Shown piece by piece: positions 49,801-61,354 of a DNA stretch of 64,000 nucleotides. Position 1 is the first letter of the stretch, and every line of letters begins with the position of its first letter. Location of the stretch: assembly GCA_019914945.1 (NCBI GenBank), contig CM034099.1, forward strand, positions 6,324,001 through 6,388,000, read 5' to 3'. The translations under genes were made by a program, and so were the position numbers. Under the pieces are notes generated by a model that saw only the letters and a list, made by a program, of their open reading frames with translations, was not told where the DNA came from and ran no database searches. Source of the stretch: Typha latifolia (Eukaryota > Streptophyta > Magnoliopsida > Poales > Typhaceae).

Positions 49801-52800
49801 GCACGGCCATCCCCGGTCGGTGTGGCATGCTCCTAAATGCCACTAGTATGTATTGGTACACCTTTGCCTTTGACACATCTCTGATATACATTTTAGGATA
49901 TTTAGAGATATTTTTAGTTTGTACAATCTTTTATTCTTATATTTATTAAAAATATAATAATAATCAACTATAAATATTATTCAACACATAATATGATTGA
50001 ATATATTCATTAATTGATATTAATTTAAAAATTAAATTAAAACCTAGTTTATCGTAGAATGATAAGGAGGATTAAAAACTTCATTTGCTAGCATAAGAAT
50101 AATATAAGAATGTTACATTAAATATTATTGATAATCCTCAAGAAACATTCATTGATAATAATTGCTCATTGTAATATCTCACATACTATTTATACAAATA
50201 TAGAGTTTACAATCTTCGTATGGCATGATATGCATATTGAATATACACTAAAATGATCGGTTTAAGCATATCATAGCTATATACATGCTATAGATATGGA
50301 GCATAATAAAGGTGTTACGATTTTGGTGGGTGATTAATATGATAGCAATGATAATAATGAGCTCATATCATCTTGTGAGTGCATGCGCTTTAGTGTCCTG
50401 TTAGGCTGTTACCTATAGGATTAAGTAATTTCCTCATCTAACTATAATCATATTGAGTCTAAGATAGTTTTTTTCTTGTTTGTCTCTGACAATTTATGCT
50501 TCACATTTGAATTTAGAGAAAATCTAATTTTCCCTTTGATTCCTATATTTTAATAATTATTTTTATATATTTAGCACTAAAATGCTAGATCTATATAGAA
50601 AGATTCTTATAAATGATAGATCTAGCAAAATTGAGTTTGGAATCACGATTAGGATTGACTGACAAAAAAAAATACACATATTGACCGTATCGAATTATTT
50701 TTTTAATTACTTAAAATTTTAAAAATTATTTTTAAATACAAAAACTCCTAAAATTTAAAGCATATTAAAAGGATCTAAAATATAAATTACTTACATATGG
50801 AGTTTAAAAATTAAAAATAAAAATTATTTTCTCAATCTCTATCTCCCTCGCTCTCTCTGTCTCTCTGTCACACAAATGATAAATCTCCTTTACTACTTTT
50901 CTCTTTCACCTTCCCACAAAACTCTCCCGCTCACTCTTTCTCTCTCGCTAACTCTCTCTCCCCCACCCTCCTCCCTATCTCTCTACCACCTAATCTCTCA
51001 CTCACTTCAAACATAAAATCTCACTCAAAACCCTCTCTCCAACTCCCTCCCTCACTCTCCACCACACTCTCCCTATCCCATCCCCCCCCCCCCTCTCTCT
51101 CTCTTGCTGCAATAGAGTTTGAGAGAAAAAAGGAGAGAGAGATAAAGACTGTAGTGTCACTAGAATGCAGTGTCGCTAGATCCATTGGAGGAGGAGCACA
51201 TTGGACGTCTACTTCTATGGATATGTGTCGGTAAGTCTTCGCTAGGTTGTGCATGGTAGAGAAAAGGTAGGTGGACATCTATTTCGACCTATTTCACTAA
51301 TCATATCGGGTGGTTTTGATTGATCTTACGACTCAGTGTCAACTAGATAGGTTGATACCCCACCTAAACCAGTCAATGCGATCGTGATGGGCTAAAATTA
51401 AGAACCTTGCCTAGATCTAGCATTTGTACACCCAAAGTAATTTTTTTAATACAACAAAAACTTTAAAAGAATGAAAATATATGTTGATGGAATTTGAAGA
51501 ACTCTTGAATTCTTAATTTCTCTTTCACTTTCTCTAACCTTGTGTCACTTTCATTTGTTATTTTAGTAAAGTGACTATGAAACAAAGAGACAAAAGGTCT
51601 CTTTGACGAACCTTATTGGATTTTGGGTGTCACCTAATCCATGCCTATTTGCACAAGTCGTTACAAGGTCGTGCTAGTTTGGCATGCACCCGTGTTGACC
51701 CATGCCAGGTGTCATGCTCTCATCGGCATGGGGCATGCCGACTGGCATGACTATACTTGTTTTATATGAATAATCTCGAAATCCAAAATAAGAATAAATA
51801 TGAAAATTACATTAGTATTATTCAATGCAGAAAGAAAATGCGAAAAGAACATGAGAAAGTAATATGCTCTTTCCATGAACTTTCTGAAAATGTATGATAA
51901 GCACCTGGAACTGTGGTGAGCAAGCTCTCAGATCGCATATCTTGAATGGCTTTGACACCAACCTCTCGCGTAAACCAATCTCCCAAAATGTTATTTCACC
52001 ATTTGTTGAACCCACTATATAGAATAGGCATAGATTACAAAAGGAAGCATTTGTCTCATCAAATAAATAAAGCCTCCACTGTAACACAAATATCTTAAAA
52101 TCATGAGGATCATTGTACCAAGAAGTAGAGTATGATGAGAAGGATGAAAATCCATGCTAGTTATGTTGGAACCCTGGCTCAATGTACAAACTACCATTTT
52201 GGGCAAGTCATCTAGAGACCATGTAACCTGTGGAATAGGTGCAGGATAGGTAACCTGCATACGATGGGAAATAAGTATCTGAACTTTCATACAAAAAAGA
52301 AGTGCGGTCAAATCACAAGACAAAAGAGACAAAAGTACCCCACTAACTCTTTAGGTCATAAATATTACCTCATCAACAGGATGTGCACCCGGCCGCAAAC
52401 GTTTCATTAGTTGCTCTGATTCTGCATTTTGATAGTCTGTAATACCGAGTGCATTTGGAGGAGTTCTTGGACGTTTTAATACAGAAACTGTCAAGGAAAA
52501 TGTAAGTTTCCCATGCTCCTAATAGATTTTCTTTCCTTTTTTTTTTGAGGAAAATGTTCCTAATAGAAGTCAGTTATAGAATTTTCTACTTCCAAAGGAA
52601 AATGGCAGAGTTTTTACAAATCAAATGACAATTCTGAGCAAAAGAATTTAGTTACTAAAGGAAATTTCCTTTTACAAATGTTTTTCTAGAGCTGATGTAT
52701 ATCTCCATCCATGTTATTGACCAAAATACTGAAGGCGTCCAAATTTATTACACCCGGTGAAACATCTCAAGGGAGAAAACGCTGGAAAATTTGAGCTGAC

Positions 52801-55800
52801 AATTGAGCAATTCACCAACTAATTACATTTAATTAAAAAAAATTGTATTTAACACCTTGCCTTGCCTTTTAATAAATTTATGATTTATACCGTGCATTTT
52901 AACTATTTGCAAATCAAACCCTACGTTATAGTGAATATATGCAAAAAATACTATGTTATTAGATAAACTTAACCAAACCCCTAAATTAAATTAGCTATGC
53001 CAAAAAAATTATAAGAATATCCTCAGCAATCACATTTTTCTCTAAATGAGAGGAAGAGAGAAGAAGATGAGAATTAAGGGTATTTTAGTCATTTTTAAAA
53101 AATATTTAGAGTGGACAGAATATTCTTTTTGTATGTCACCTGTTAAAACGGTATTAGTATAAATCTAACCACAGTATTTTCTACACATAATAGCTAAAAA
53201 TATAAGGCTCGATTTATAAATAATGAAAATGGAGGTTGTAAACTATAAATTAGTTAAAAGATAGGATGTTAAATATAAATTTCCCTTCAAATAAAGACTA
53301 TTGAAAAAGTTACACACAAGTGCATGCTACATCTCTGAAATAAGTCATAAAAAATGTTGGAAAATAGCATGTTTGACAAGGTGTAGGATCTTTTAACGAA
53401 AATACAATCTGCAAGCTTTCGCAAAGAAGACTACTCGTTTTTGCTGGTTACTTAACATTATCACAAGGATTTGTGACAGATGGATAACTTATGTGCTAGC
53501 CAGGGTTGAACTATTAAAGTACTTGCTCTATCTAATCTGCAGCAAACCTACAGGCTATCTAGTGATCGACAGGCAAATAGCATGATGATCCACATTAAAT
53601 ATCTGCCTGTCGATCACCAGATAGCATGATGATCCACGTGAAAGTATTTGCCTGCCGATCACCAGATAGTCTGATGATCCACGTGGAATATCTACCTGCC
53701 GACCACTAGATAGCATGATGATCCACGTGGAAGTATTTGCCTACTGATCACCAGATAGCATGTAGGTCTACTACTGATAACCAGCTTGTGAGGACCTTTT
53801 GGTCTTGGGTTATAGTTCTGCTTTTGCAACAGCTTGTAAATTCTCTCCAAGAAGGCATCACTTATGACAGCTAGGACTCAACCATACACCCTGCCTGGAG
53901 GTGCACATGAGTCACTGAAACAACTTCTTCTTGTATTAGCTATTAGGTATAAGTCTATTTGCATTTTGCAGTTATCAAGCACTGCATTGGTAGAACCTTG
54001 CAATCTAAATACTTTTCACTTTTTACAAGAGGATTGACATGAATTTTTTTCTTCTTTTGTAGCACAAAAGGCTTCACATATTTTCTGGAAAAATAATAAA
54101 TCTTTTATAAAGAGTCCAAAAACATAAAACAATAAAAGCCATAATGTTAAGCACTGCATTGGTAGAACCTTGCAATCTAAATACTTTTCACTTTTTTCAA
54201 GAGGATTGACATGAAATTTTTTCTTCTTTTGTAGCACAAAAGGCTTCACATATTTTCTGGAAAAATAATAAATCTTCTATAAAGAGCCCAAAAACATAAA
54301 ACGATAAAAGCCATGATGTTAGTTTTGGGAGTAAAGAAAGGGCTTCTCACACACCATGTCCCTCTGCTTAACAGATACCAACAATTAACACCATAGAACT
54401 ACATAATTATTGCAGTAATTGCATTCATACCTTGATTTGGTGGAAGAGGAATAGATGATGCTGCAATAACAGCAGACTGAATAGATGAGGAAGCAGCAAC
54501 ATTAGCCATCCAACCAGCTAAAGCATTTGCACTTGCAGCTGCTGTAGGGGGGGGTGGCTGCACGAAACATGAATGGTATGAAAGATGACCATCATATTTG
54601 CAAATCTGATTGTACAAATTAGCAAAGTATAGCAACAAACTGCATGAGGTCCAAGTGGCGTATATGTAACAGCAGCCTTCGGAACAGCTGCAAGTGGAAC
54701 AGAGACTTGTGAAGCACGAGCACCACTTGGAGGAGCACAAGTATGGTCAGTGAACAAAGTCTTGATATCGGGATTTGGCCGAGGATTCTTGCAGAGCTGA
54801 TGTTGCCAGTTCAAACTGACCAACCATCAGGTAGCAACAATCAATTCAAAGCAAGGTTTTATCCACAATGTGTTGAATAATAATAAGAAAATACAAGACA
54901 TGAACAAGCATTATGCAATTGATGAGAAAAATGCAGTCAATATGATAGTCAAAATGTGCATTATGCTACAAAGATGTGACTCATTGAATAGACAAATCGT
55001 AACAGAGTAAATTGACTAAAGAAGGCCTCGCAATTAAAAAATGGCATCTTCCCACCTTTGGTTGATTAAAGTCCGAAGACGTGAAGCTTTAAGAGTGGGA
55101 AACACAAGCTTCTCACGAAAGAGAGGATTTGCCTCAATCAACTTTTTAAGCTCAATCAGCATAACACTTCGAGCAAATTTGGTATCACCATACTTAGATA
55201 ATTGTTCGTTCTCCCTACAAGCAAGGAAGAGAAAAGAGTCCCAAATTAACTTGTCAAAACTTGAAAGAATATCGGCAACATATCCAAAATACAGGAAGAG
55301 ATTGAGAGATCAACTAATATTCCAAGGCAAAGAGTTATTATAATTTTAAAACCGTTCGGTGATGGGAGACTGCATGGGGGTACTCATTCATTATAGCTTT
55401 GTTTGCTCAAAGTTTGGGGACCCTAATCTGGTTAAATAACTAAATATCTTTTAATCTTTTTTATATTTAATAAGTTTACTTTTCAAAAAAATTAAGACTA
55501 AGAAATGAGACTAACTAATTAAGTTCAAGATTTAGCCTCAAACCAAACAAAGCCTATAAGTCTAAACTAAGTGTATTAAAGAGTCAAAATAAACTTAGTA
55601 TAAGCTTGATAACATTCAGAAAGTTTCAAGAAACAGAAACAAATTTGATAGAAGCCGTCTAGTATAGTGGTTACTAATATGGGATGGGTGCATATTGAGT
55701 GGCATTACACTTATTCTGACTTCGCTTCTTGGTACTCCTAGAGAATGCAAGGTGAAGCCACTAGTCTTTTTCATTTCTTGACATCATCATTGTCAAATTT

Positions 55801-56995
55801 TAAGCCAAAAAATGGAGAAAAGACTAAAAGGCCAGAGAACATCAAAATCCTCGACTTCCAGATGCATCATGAAAAATAACAGTGGGACACTTATGAACAT
55901 TCTTCTTGCCTTTTAGGTGCCATATAAATTATGCCTCCAAAGTTAAGGTTAACACAATACATACATAAAAATATAGCATGGATTGCAAGAATTCGAACAA
56001 TGAAAAATAAAATCTCACAATTTCTCATAGTAATCTTATCACGCTTGTAATCTAATAATATGGATTGCGTCCAGAAATATACTCAATCATAAAAGAAATC
56101 CTTGCATATTTTCTTAAATTTCAATAATGACTCTGAACCCTGACATGTGCAAGGAAGAATAAATTATGCCAATAAATGTCATGATATATATTATTAAGAT
56201 CACCATAATTTAATCCTTTTTCCCCTTCAATCAAATTTTGGAATTAAGACACAGAGCCAGAGGAAAGAGAATAGACCACCTAAAACAATAAACAATTACC
56301 ATTAACCCATTTAAAAAATGCATTAGCTTTGTTATATTTTCCTTGGTAACAGTATCAAACTCTACTCCAATTAAAAAATACTTAACAATGCCAAAAAAGC
56401 AATCACCAGTAAATATAGCGATCATTAGCAAATCACCTAAAATTATCAAGGGCGAGAAGCTGTGTAATTTCTTTATACAGCTCTTCATTGAATGTAGAGA
56501 ACACCTTGAGATCCTTCACCAATATCTCAACTGCTTTTGCTCTGTCGTGCCTGATACACAACCCAAAAGCAACTTTCAAACATAATCCCAGCTTCTTCAA
56601 AATAACAGAAAAGTTTCTTACAGGTAAGCAAACCCAGGACCTATCAAGTGCCTCCAGATACTTCTGCTTCCTGATCTCGAAAAAAATCTTCATCGAATAC
56701 CTATTATCATCCACCTTCGTGAACCCAGAAAGATACCTCTCCACCTCGTCCCACTCCCCAGCTTGCGCCGTCTCCTCGAAGTACTTCATGTTGAAGAAAA
56801 CCCCCGATTCCTGCTCCAACCTGCCCCAATAACGCAACAAATAAAAACCCGAAACCAAAATCCAAACGTTTAACGACAAAAACAGAGAATTTTTTTCAAA
56901 GAAAAAAAAACTCACTTATGCACAGATTCCTTGAACTTCTCCTCATCGAGGAACTGCAGGATGAGGAACACTAGCTCCCGGCTCAGAGACGACAT
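37885..56995 (-). CDS. TPR2: TOPLESS-related transcriptional corepressor, 25 exons, complete
   Basis: Predicted 1122-aa nuclear corepressor of the TPL/TPR family, closer to TPR2/TPR3 than to TPL (KTLFTDHTCAPPSGAR); the paralogue number is inference. It is recruited by EAR-motif repressors (Aux/IAA-type adaptors) and represses through HDACs. Exons: 56995-56916, 56820-56641, 56550-56437, 55214-55056, 54815-54641, 54557-54431, 52487-52369, 52254-52119, 52014-51905, 48329-48260, 48188-48115, 48033-47938, 47860-47771, 46928-46801, 46686-46452, 46375-46208, 46134-46039, 44508-44356, 44266-44156, 44064-43885, 43800-43672, 43585-43490, 39066-38884, 38797-38622, 38068-37885. LisH/CTLH (about 1-95) starts MSSLSRELVFLILQFLDEEK; the TPD ends near LINQSLNWQHQLCKNPRPNP; a Pro/Ala-rich linker holds LKRPRTPP; two WD40 propellers fill about 340-1100. 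One intron is GC-AG. Confidence 0.95.
38069..38621 (-). other. TOPLESS-related gene intron 24
   Basis: 553-bp GT-AG intron, AT-rich, with no feature recognised. Confidence 0.6.
39460..40328. mobile_element. hAT-like non-autonomous element in TOPLESS-related intron 22
   Basis: The left end reads agggccgtcaaaataaacga and the right end, reversed, aggggtgtaaacgagc, followed on both sides by ggctcggctcg-type repeats: imperfect terminal inverted repeats of the aaacgagc hAT class. The flanks are gagagggt (39452-39459) and aagagggt (40330-40337), an 8-bp target duplication with one mismatch, the hAT length. The interior carries no transposase; it holds an accctaattccc stretch and a CTCCTTCG-rich minisatellite. 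Confidence 0.75.
39700..40110. repeat. CTCCTC-rich minisatellite inside the hAT-like element
   Basis: Recurring units around cctcctccttcgccaag and ggcaagcc, about 45-65 bp long and irregular. All long frames here (both strands) are products of this low-complexity sequence. It might derive from a captured gene 5' end, but I cannot show it. Confidence 0.7.
41544..41990. mobile_element. Unclassified repetitive-looking insert in TOPLESS-related intron 22
   Basis: A GC-richer island with phrases such as gtggctcgggtcgcgatcag and repeated gggtttgggtc/cgacccaa motifs, unlike the surrounding AT-rich intron. No coding domain or clear termini. The call rests only on composition. Confidence 0.3.
42085..43202 (+). 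mobile_element. LTR-like sequence (possible solo LTR), + orientation
   Basis: Shares an ordered set of diverged blocks with the sequence at 63297-64000 read on the minus strand: atcacatagtgacacc, cctgatgaccataacc, catctcgatgtgatttctag, gattccacttactgagct followed by ggctcat, and a terminal ttcaggtcatgaca. The last block matches the common plant LTR 3' end gggtcgtgaca. No internal retrotransposon genes lie beside it, so a solo LTR or remnant in intron 22 is likely. The 5' boundary is approximate and no target duplication was found. Confidence 0.6.
44940..45430. mobile_element. Decayed repeat with inverted segments in TOPLESS-related intron 17
   Basis: Phrases such as gatttgaacccatgacctc near 45050 reappear in inverted sense as gaggcctcgagttcaaacctc near 45225, and caattgatccaaaagtttaag near 45107 matches in inverted sense agcttaagctttt near 45290. 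A tggtatcaaagc phrase occurs near 45313. This looks like a known type of AT-rich plant repeat, but the termini are unclear. Confidence 0.4.
48189..48259 (-). other. GC-AG intron 10 of the TOPLESS-related gene
   Basis: The 71-bp intron begins AG|GCAAGT on the minus strand (donor GC at 48259-48258) and ends TTTCAG. No GT donor keeps the frame; the GC donor joins SPDGSLI to GVAFSKHLI, matching the family. Surrounding donor bases match the strong consensus, as is usual for GC donors. Confidence 0.8.
48330..51904 (-). other. TOPLESS-related gene intron 9 (3.6 kb)
   Basis: No family exon is missing. The intron includes AT-rich DNA, a pyrimidine-rich low-complexity stretch at 50830-51110 (CT runs and a poly-C of about 12) and a possible transposon between about 49785 and 51755. 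Confidence 0.5.
49785..51755. mobile_element. Possible transposon with weak inverted ends in intron 9
   Basis: The left end holds gaaggcacggccatccccgg and gtggcatgctcc; the right end holds catgccaggtgtcatgctct and ggcatggggcatgccgac. Both are GGCATG-rich and partly inverted relative to each other, unlike the AT-rich flanks. The match is weak and no coding domain is visible. Confidence 0.3.
52842..53286. mobile_element. Long-TIR MITE, copy 2 (TOPLESS-related intron 6)
   Basis: The ends (tgtatttaacaccttgcc; ggatgttaaatataaatttc) are imperfect inverted repeats and match those of the element at 4147-4775. Internal blocks are also shared (taaacttaaccaaacccc, gaaaatggaggttgtaaac, ggtattttagtcatt). 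It is about 185 bp shorter than copy 1. Confidence 0.7.
53575..53765. repeat. Minisatellite, about 4 units of 52-54 bp, in TOPLESS-related intron 6
   Basis: Units contain gatgatccacgtggaa, then tatttgcctgccgatcacc and agatagcat, with the spacing varying by one or two bases and scattered mismatches. This is a tandem array, not a spaced-repeat array. Confidence 0.85.
53977..54320. repeat. 172-bp tandem duplication in TOPLESS-related intron 6
   Basis: Two adjacent copies (53977-54148, 54149-54320), each starting aagcactgcattggtagaac and ending ataaaagccat with atgtt, are about 95 percent alike. The low divergence suggests a fairly recent event. Confidence 0.9.
55215..56436 (-). other. TOPLESS-related gene intron 3 (1.2 kb)
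   Basis: AT-rich GT-AG intron with no family exon or clear element. Confidence 0.55.
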
Positions 56996-57300
56996 TTCTG
57001 GCTCAAAACTGCCCACCCAGAGCTCAATCGGATCGCAACGAAGCGAACGAGCTAAAAACTGATCCAATTCAAGCTTAGCTGAGAAGGAACAGGGGATTAC
57101 ATATAGAAATACCAGGAATATGACGAGCTTCTTCAAGAATCCGGGCTAGGGTTTCGTCGCCTGGATAGGGAATGAGAAGAGAGAGAGCGGAACGGAAGCT
57201 CCGGGAGAGAGAATAGAAAGAGAGAAAAGGGTGAGACTTTGTTTGCTTTCTTCGATGCGTTGCAGTCTTCTCCCTTTCTCTATCTCCTCATATATGCAAC
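56996..57300 (-). promoter_or_regulatory. 5' leader and promoter of the TOPLESS-related gene
   Basis: Reading leftwards (gene sense), a GA/CT-rich stretch (57178-57290) and a telo-box-like aaaccctagcc (about 57143-57155) precede the start. A possible leader intron runs from a CCTG|GTATTT donor near 57117 to TTCTCAG near 57080. The ATG at 56995 is preferred to the in-frame upstream ATG at 57136 because MSSLSREL is the conserved family start. Confidence 0.5.
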
Positions 57301-60300
57301 AACTCATCGATGATAAGTACGATGATATATCAGAAATCCCAACGTACTTATCTGATAAGTAGTGAGGAGTAGTGGGACGCCATTTTTCGCGGACGCGAAG
57401 CGATGAGATTTAATCCGATGGATATTCTCGTCGCGTCCGGGCCGAGAGTGCGGTCGTCAGTTTGACGTGCGGAATTTTAGTTGCCGATATTTTGACAGTT
57501 GCTTCGCGCGAGATGTTGAGATAAACGTGCGGATGTGGACTACCTACACGAACAACGGATCTCGTGCACCTTCCAATAAATCAACCACAGCTATCAGCTC
57601 ATCGTTCTCTGCCACGCACGTAGCATGTGGCCCATTTATGCAGCTAGTTCTCGCAGGCGATCGAGCTGGAATCTAAAACGGGCGTCCGACGGTATTCTTG
57701 GTGGGAATAATCTGCATCTTCAGAGGATAAAATGTTGTACTTGTCAACACGACGTCGCGATGCAAACAAATCGCTTCCACTAAAACGGGTGGTGGCTTTG
57801 GACCCGTTAACCCGATCAAAAACGCAAATTTTAGTATTCCAGTAGAAAGTCCATAACTTTTATCATAAATCTAATATCTCATCGTTTTGTTTGAACATCT
57901 CGTTGGTCGAGCATCACATCAACAATGTGAATAGATCTTGATAAAGTCGTTCAGATTTACATATATATATATATATATATTGTGTCTTTCTTGATCTTTT
58001 TTCTATAGTTGAAAGTGATGGGACTTAATGTGTACTGGGTAGTGAGGGGTTTCAAATTATATATATATATATATATTAGGCTTTATTTATAATATCTTAC
58101 TGTTTTCGTCCTATGTTGGATGTATTATTTCAACTCAGTTTCAATGGACCAAACAAAGGCATTTCTTCAATATACAAATGGACTGATTCATAACTAGACA
58201 GTATCTACACATATGTATTAATAATATTATTATTATCTTTTGTACAGAATACAGTTTAACTCATGTGGTTTGGCGAGATTTTGAATATGTATATACTTCA
58301 AGCTTCTGTAGGACAGTTAAAATTTTCTTTTAAAACTAAGGGCAGTTTATATTTTTCACCATCATTCGCCGACTTTCCACTACTTATTTTCTTTCTTATT
58401 TTCTATCTCTATTGTAGCTCTCTCTCTCTCTTTTTTCCTCTCTCACTTTTTTTTTCTTTATCTTAAATTCTCCACTCGTATTCCTGCCATCGGTGGCCAC
58501 ATCCACCACCAAACAGAGACGGTGAGCCTCCTCTCTCCTCATCTCCTTTCTTATGTATTCTTCTTCTATCTCTTTCTCTTTTTCTCTCTTTAGACCTGAG
58601 TTCATAAGAACTGAGTCGCTGGTGAGAGGGCAGGCCTAGCTAGCCAACGATCAATCTCCTCCCCGTTGGCACGAACCTTCCATTCTTTTCTCTTTTCTTC
58701 TTCTTATTCTTCTTCTTCTCCTTTTCTTCTTTTCAATCTTCTTCCCCTCCTTGCTACAACAATGCTTGGTCGAGGGCGAGTGAGGCTTTCCTTTCATTTT
58801 AACTACTTAGTTTATTAATATAAATTTATTAATTGAATATTTAATTATTGTTAAATAATACATATAGTCATTAACATAGTATTTAGAATTATTAATTATA
58901 ATTATAAGTATTTGCATATAAATATATCTATACTTTATACGTTGTTATTAGATTAATACGCATCATATATCCATGTTTATATTATATATAACTATTTTTA
59001 GCAATTTATTATTCTATACTATTTTGTTTAAAATAAAGTACTAAGGTTACACATTTATTTCACATAATTGGATAATGACTATTTTACATATAATTAATAA
59101 TTAATTAAAGAGTATGAGTGACTAAATAATTATTACTTAGATTTTTCTATACTTACATTTTTATTTATAAATCACATATATGGTTGGTTGTTTCGTATAA
59201 AAAGAGACTTATTTATTATAGGCCTCCTCTAAAATTAGCAAGGATTCTTAATAAATAAATATAATTTGTAGTAATAGTATATTAATATTATCCCAATATT
59301 ATCCCAATTAAATATATCATATGAATCTAGTTAATTAGAAACCTAATAATCATCATAATTTATATGAATGGATTCTAATGGATAAACATAACATTATACT
59401 ATAAATATTTTCATATTTTGAATATCTTATTTGAGACCCCATGGACCTTGCTAATAATTAATTGACGTTTGATTGATAGACGTGGGTGATACGTATTTTG
59501 TGTTTTTGATCAGACTATGATGAATAGTCTTATCTCATAGACAACTCTCCTATATTATGATATATTATATAATTATATGTGTAGATTCAGCTTTGGTTTT
59601 TAGCATAATTATATATATATATATACATATGATTGTATGTGAGCATACTTTTATCATATATTATTAGATCAATCTTGAATATGAGTATGTAGATGATATA
59701 TAGAGATAATTAGAAATAAATAGATTATCTATATTCTTTGTCGAGTTAATCTATAAGATAGTATGCATGTGATAAATATATAATTTGAGACTGTATTATA
59801 TCATTTTTTTTCTTGACTTCCTCATCATCACCTAAATTTCTAACTTGCATGATTTTATTATAATACTAGATAAAAATATATAATCTATCGTTTAAAAGAA
59901 AATGCATAAGTTCTAATGGATATAATAGTCGATAGAATTCATAAGGATAGGGCGTGCTTAGATATGATTGATTGCTAGATATTCGTAATCTTGTGGTCTT
60001 ACATCCAAAGTTAGTAGTCTATATATGCAATAAATTCGGAGACATGTCGTTCACTGGGCATATGTGGAGTTATTCTCATGTAATTTCTATCAGCTAGTTG
60101 GGTACTTAATTCTGAATGATGTTGATACCTTAGCGATTGACTAGATATGATTATAATTGATATACTCTTAATTATTGGTAGGGTATGTTCTGAGTCTTCG
60201 GGCTAGATTGTGAGATTAGGTATTAAGTGTTAGCCTTGCATGATAGGTAGTTTAATATGATAGTATCATTAATAGTTGATATTGATGATTGAGATATTAA

Positions 60301-61354
60301 AAAATACATTAATTTTTTCATATGTTGATATACATGATTATCAAGTGATCGCCATATATCACATGTAATTGTATTTGAAATTATTATAACATTCTATGGT
60401 CGGTATGCATTATATGCTAGAATTGTCATATTTAAGAAAATTATAGAATGATTGTATTAGTAGAGACATATACATGTGTTGGTGATATATGTATATACTC
60501 ATTTATGGCATATGACTTATTATCTATTTATATACCGTTGAGATACATTATATAATAATTCATGACGTGATACTCCTTTATGATTTATATTAATTAATAT
60601 ATAATTTATTCTCTATTTAATATCACTGATTTGTTGTAAGGTTTATTCATTGAGCGTTTAACTCATAACTCTTTTTATTTTTTCTAATCACTAAATATGT
60701 GGCATTTGGTAGTGACTAAATATATAATTTATTATCTATTTTTTCTAATCATTAAATTTTTACTATTGAATCAGATCTTATTGGCGACTCAATTCAAAAT
60801 TAATTGGGCTCGATTTAGGCTTAAATTGATTGAAACTTGAATTGCTTATTAATCGGCTTGTTTAAACTCAAGCTTTTATTTCCACTTAATTATATAATTA
60901 AGGACGAAATTATTTTCAATTCAAATTTGATAAAAAGTTTGTCTCGATTACAATCCAATTTAAAATGCATAAGTTAAAGCAGACTAAACTATATATAAAA
61001 AATTAATTATAATTTCCTCAAATTTTTTGGTTATATTTTTTTTTTTTGTAGATACAACAAACCAAACAAATAATTGGAAGAAGAAGAGAGAAAATAATAA
61101 TAATTTACTTTTCCTAGTAAAATATTTCCGACGGCGGCCGCCCCAACGCAAAAGGGAGATTAACAGTTCATGGACCCATCCGCACACGCAATTGCGATTA
61201 GTCGCCCGACACAATCTATCTCCTTCAGTTCGTACTGTATGATATTATAAATTTATAATCTCCTTTTAGTTTTTATTCTACATTTCTACGCCTCCTCCCA
61301 TCTCCCCTCTTAAACCTAAACCCTTCCTCCTCCCCCCCTCTTTCTCTCCCGGAG
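57301..61354. other. Intergenic region between the TOPLESS-related gene and fumarase
   Basis: No gene supported. 57300-57800 is moderately GC-rich promoter-distal DNA. (TA)n tracts lie at about 57961-57980 and 58058-58076. 58375-58780 is CT-rich low-complexity. 58800-60780 is very AT-rich and may include an old LTR-like remnant (cattgagcgtttaactcataa near 60650 resembles the cactgagct/ggctcat block of the LTRs elsewhere). 61100-61354 is the fumarase promoter and leader, ending in a pyrimidine-rich stretch. Confidence 0.45.

Noticed and set aside
49785..51755. A clean terminal-inverted-repeat transposon in intron 9
   Set aside because: The two GGCATG-rich ends match only weakly and I found no target duplication, so it is listed only as a low-confidence possibility.
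53575..53765. Regularly spaced repeat that superficially resembles a CRISPR array
   Set aside because: The units are contiguous and diverged with no unique spacers, sit in a plant intron, and have no cas genes nearby; it is a minisatellite.
57069..57136. N-terminal extension of the TOPLESS-related protein from an ATG at 57136
   Set aside because: It would add 47 hydrophobic residues absent from the family, and the stretch looks like a leader intron; MSSLSREL is the conserved start.
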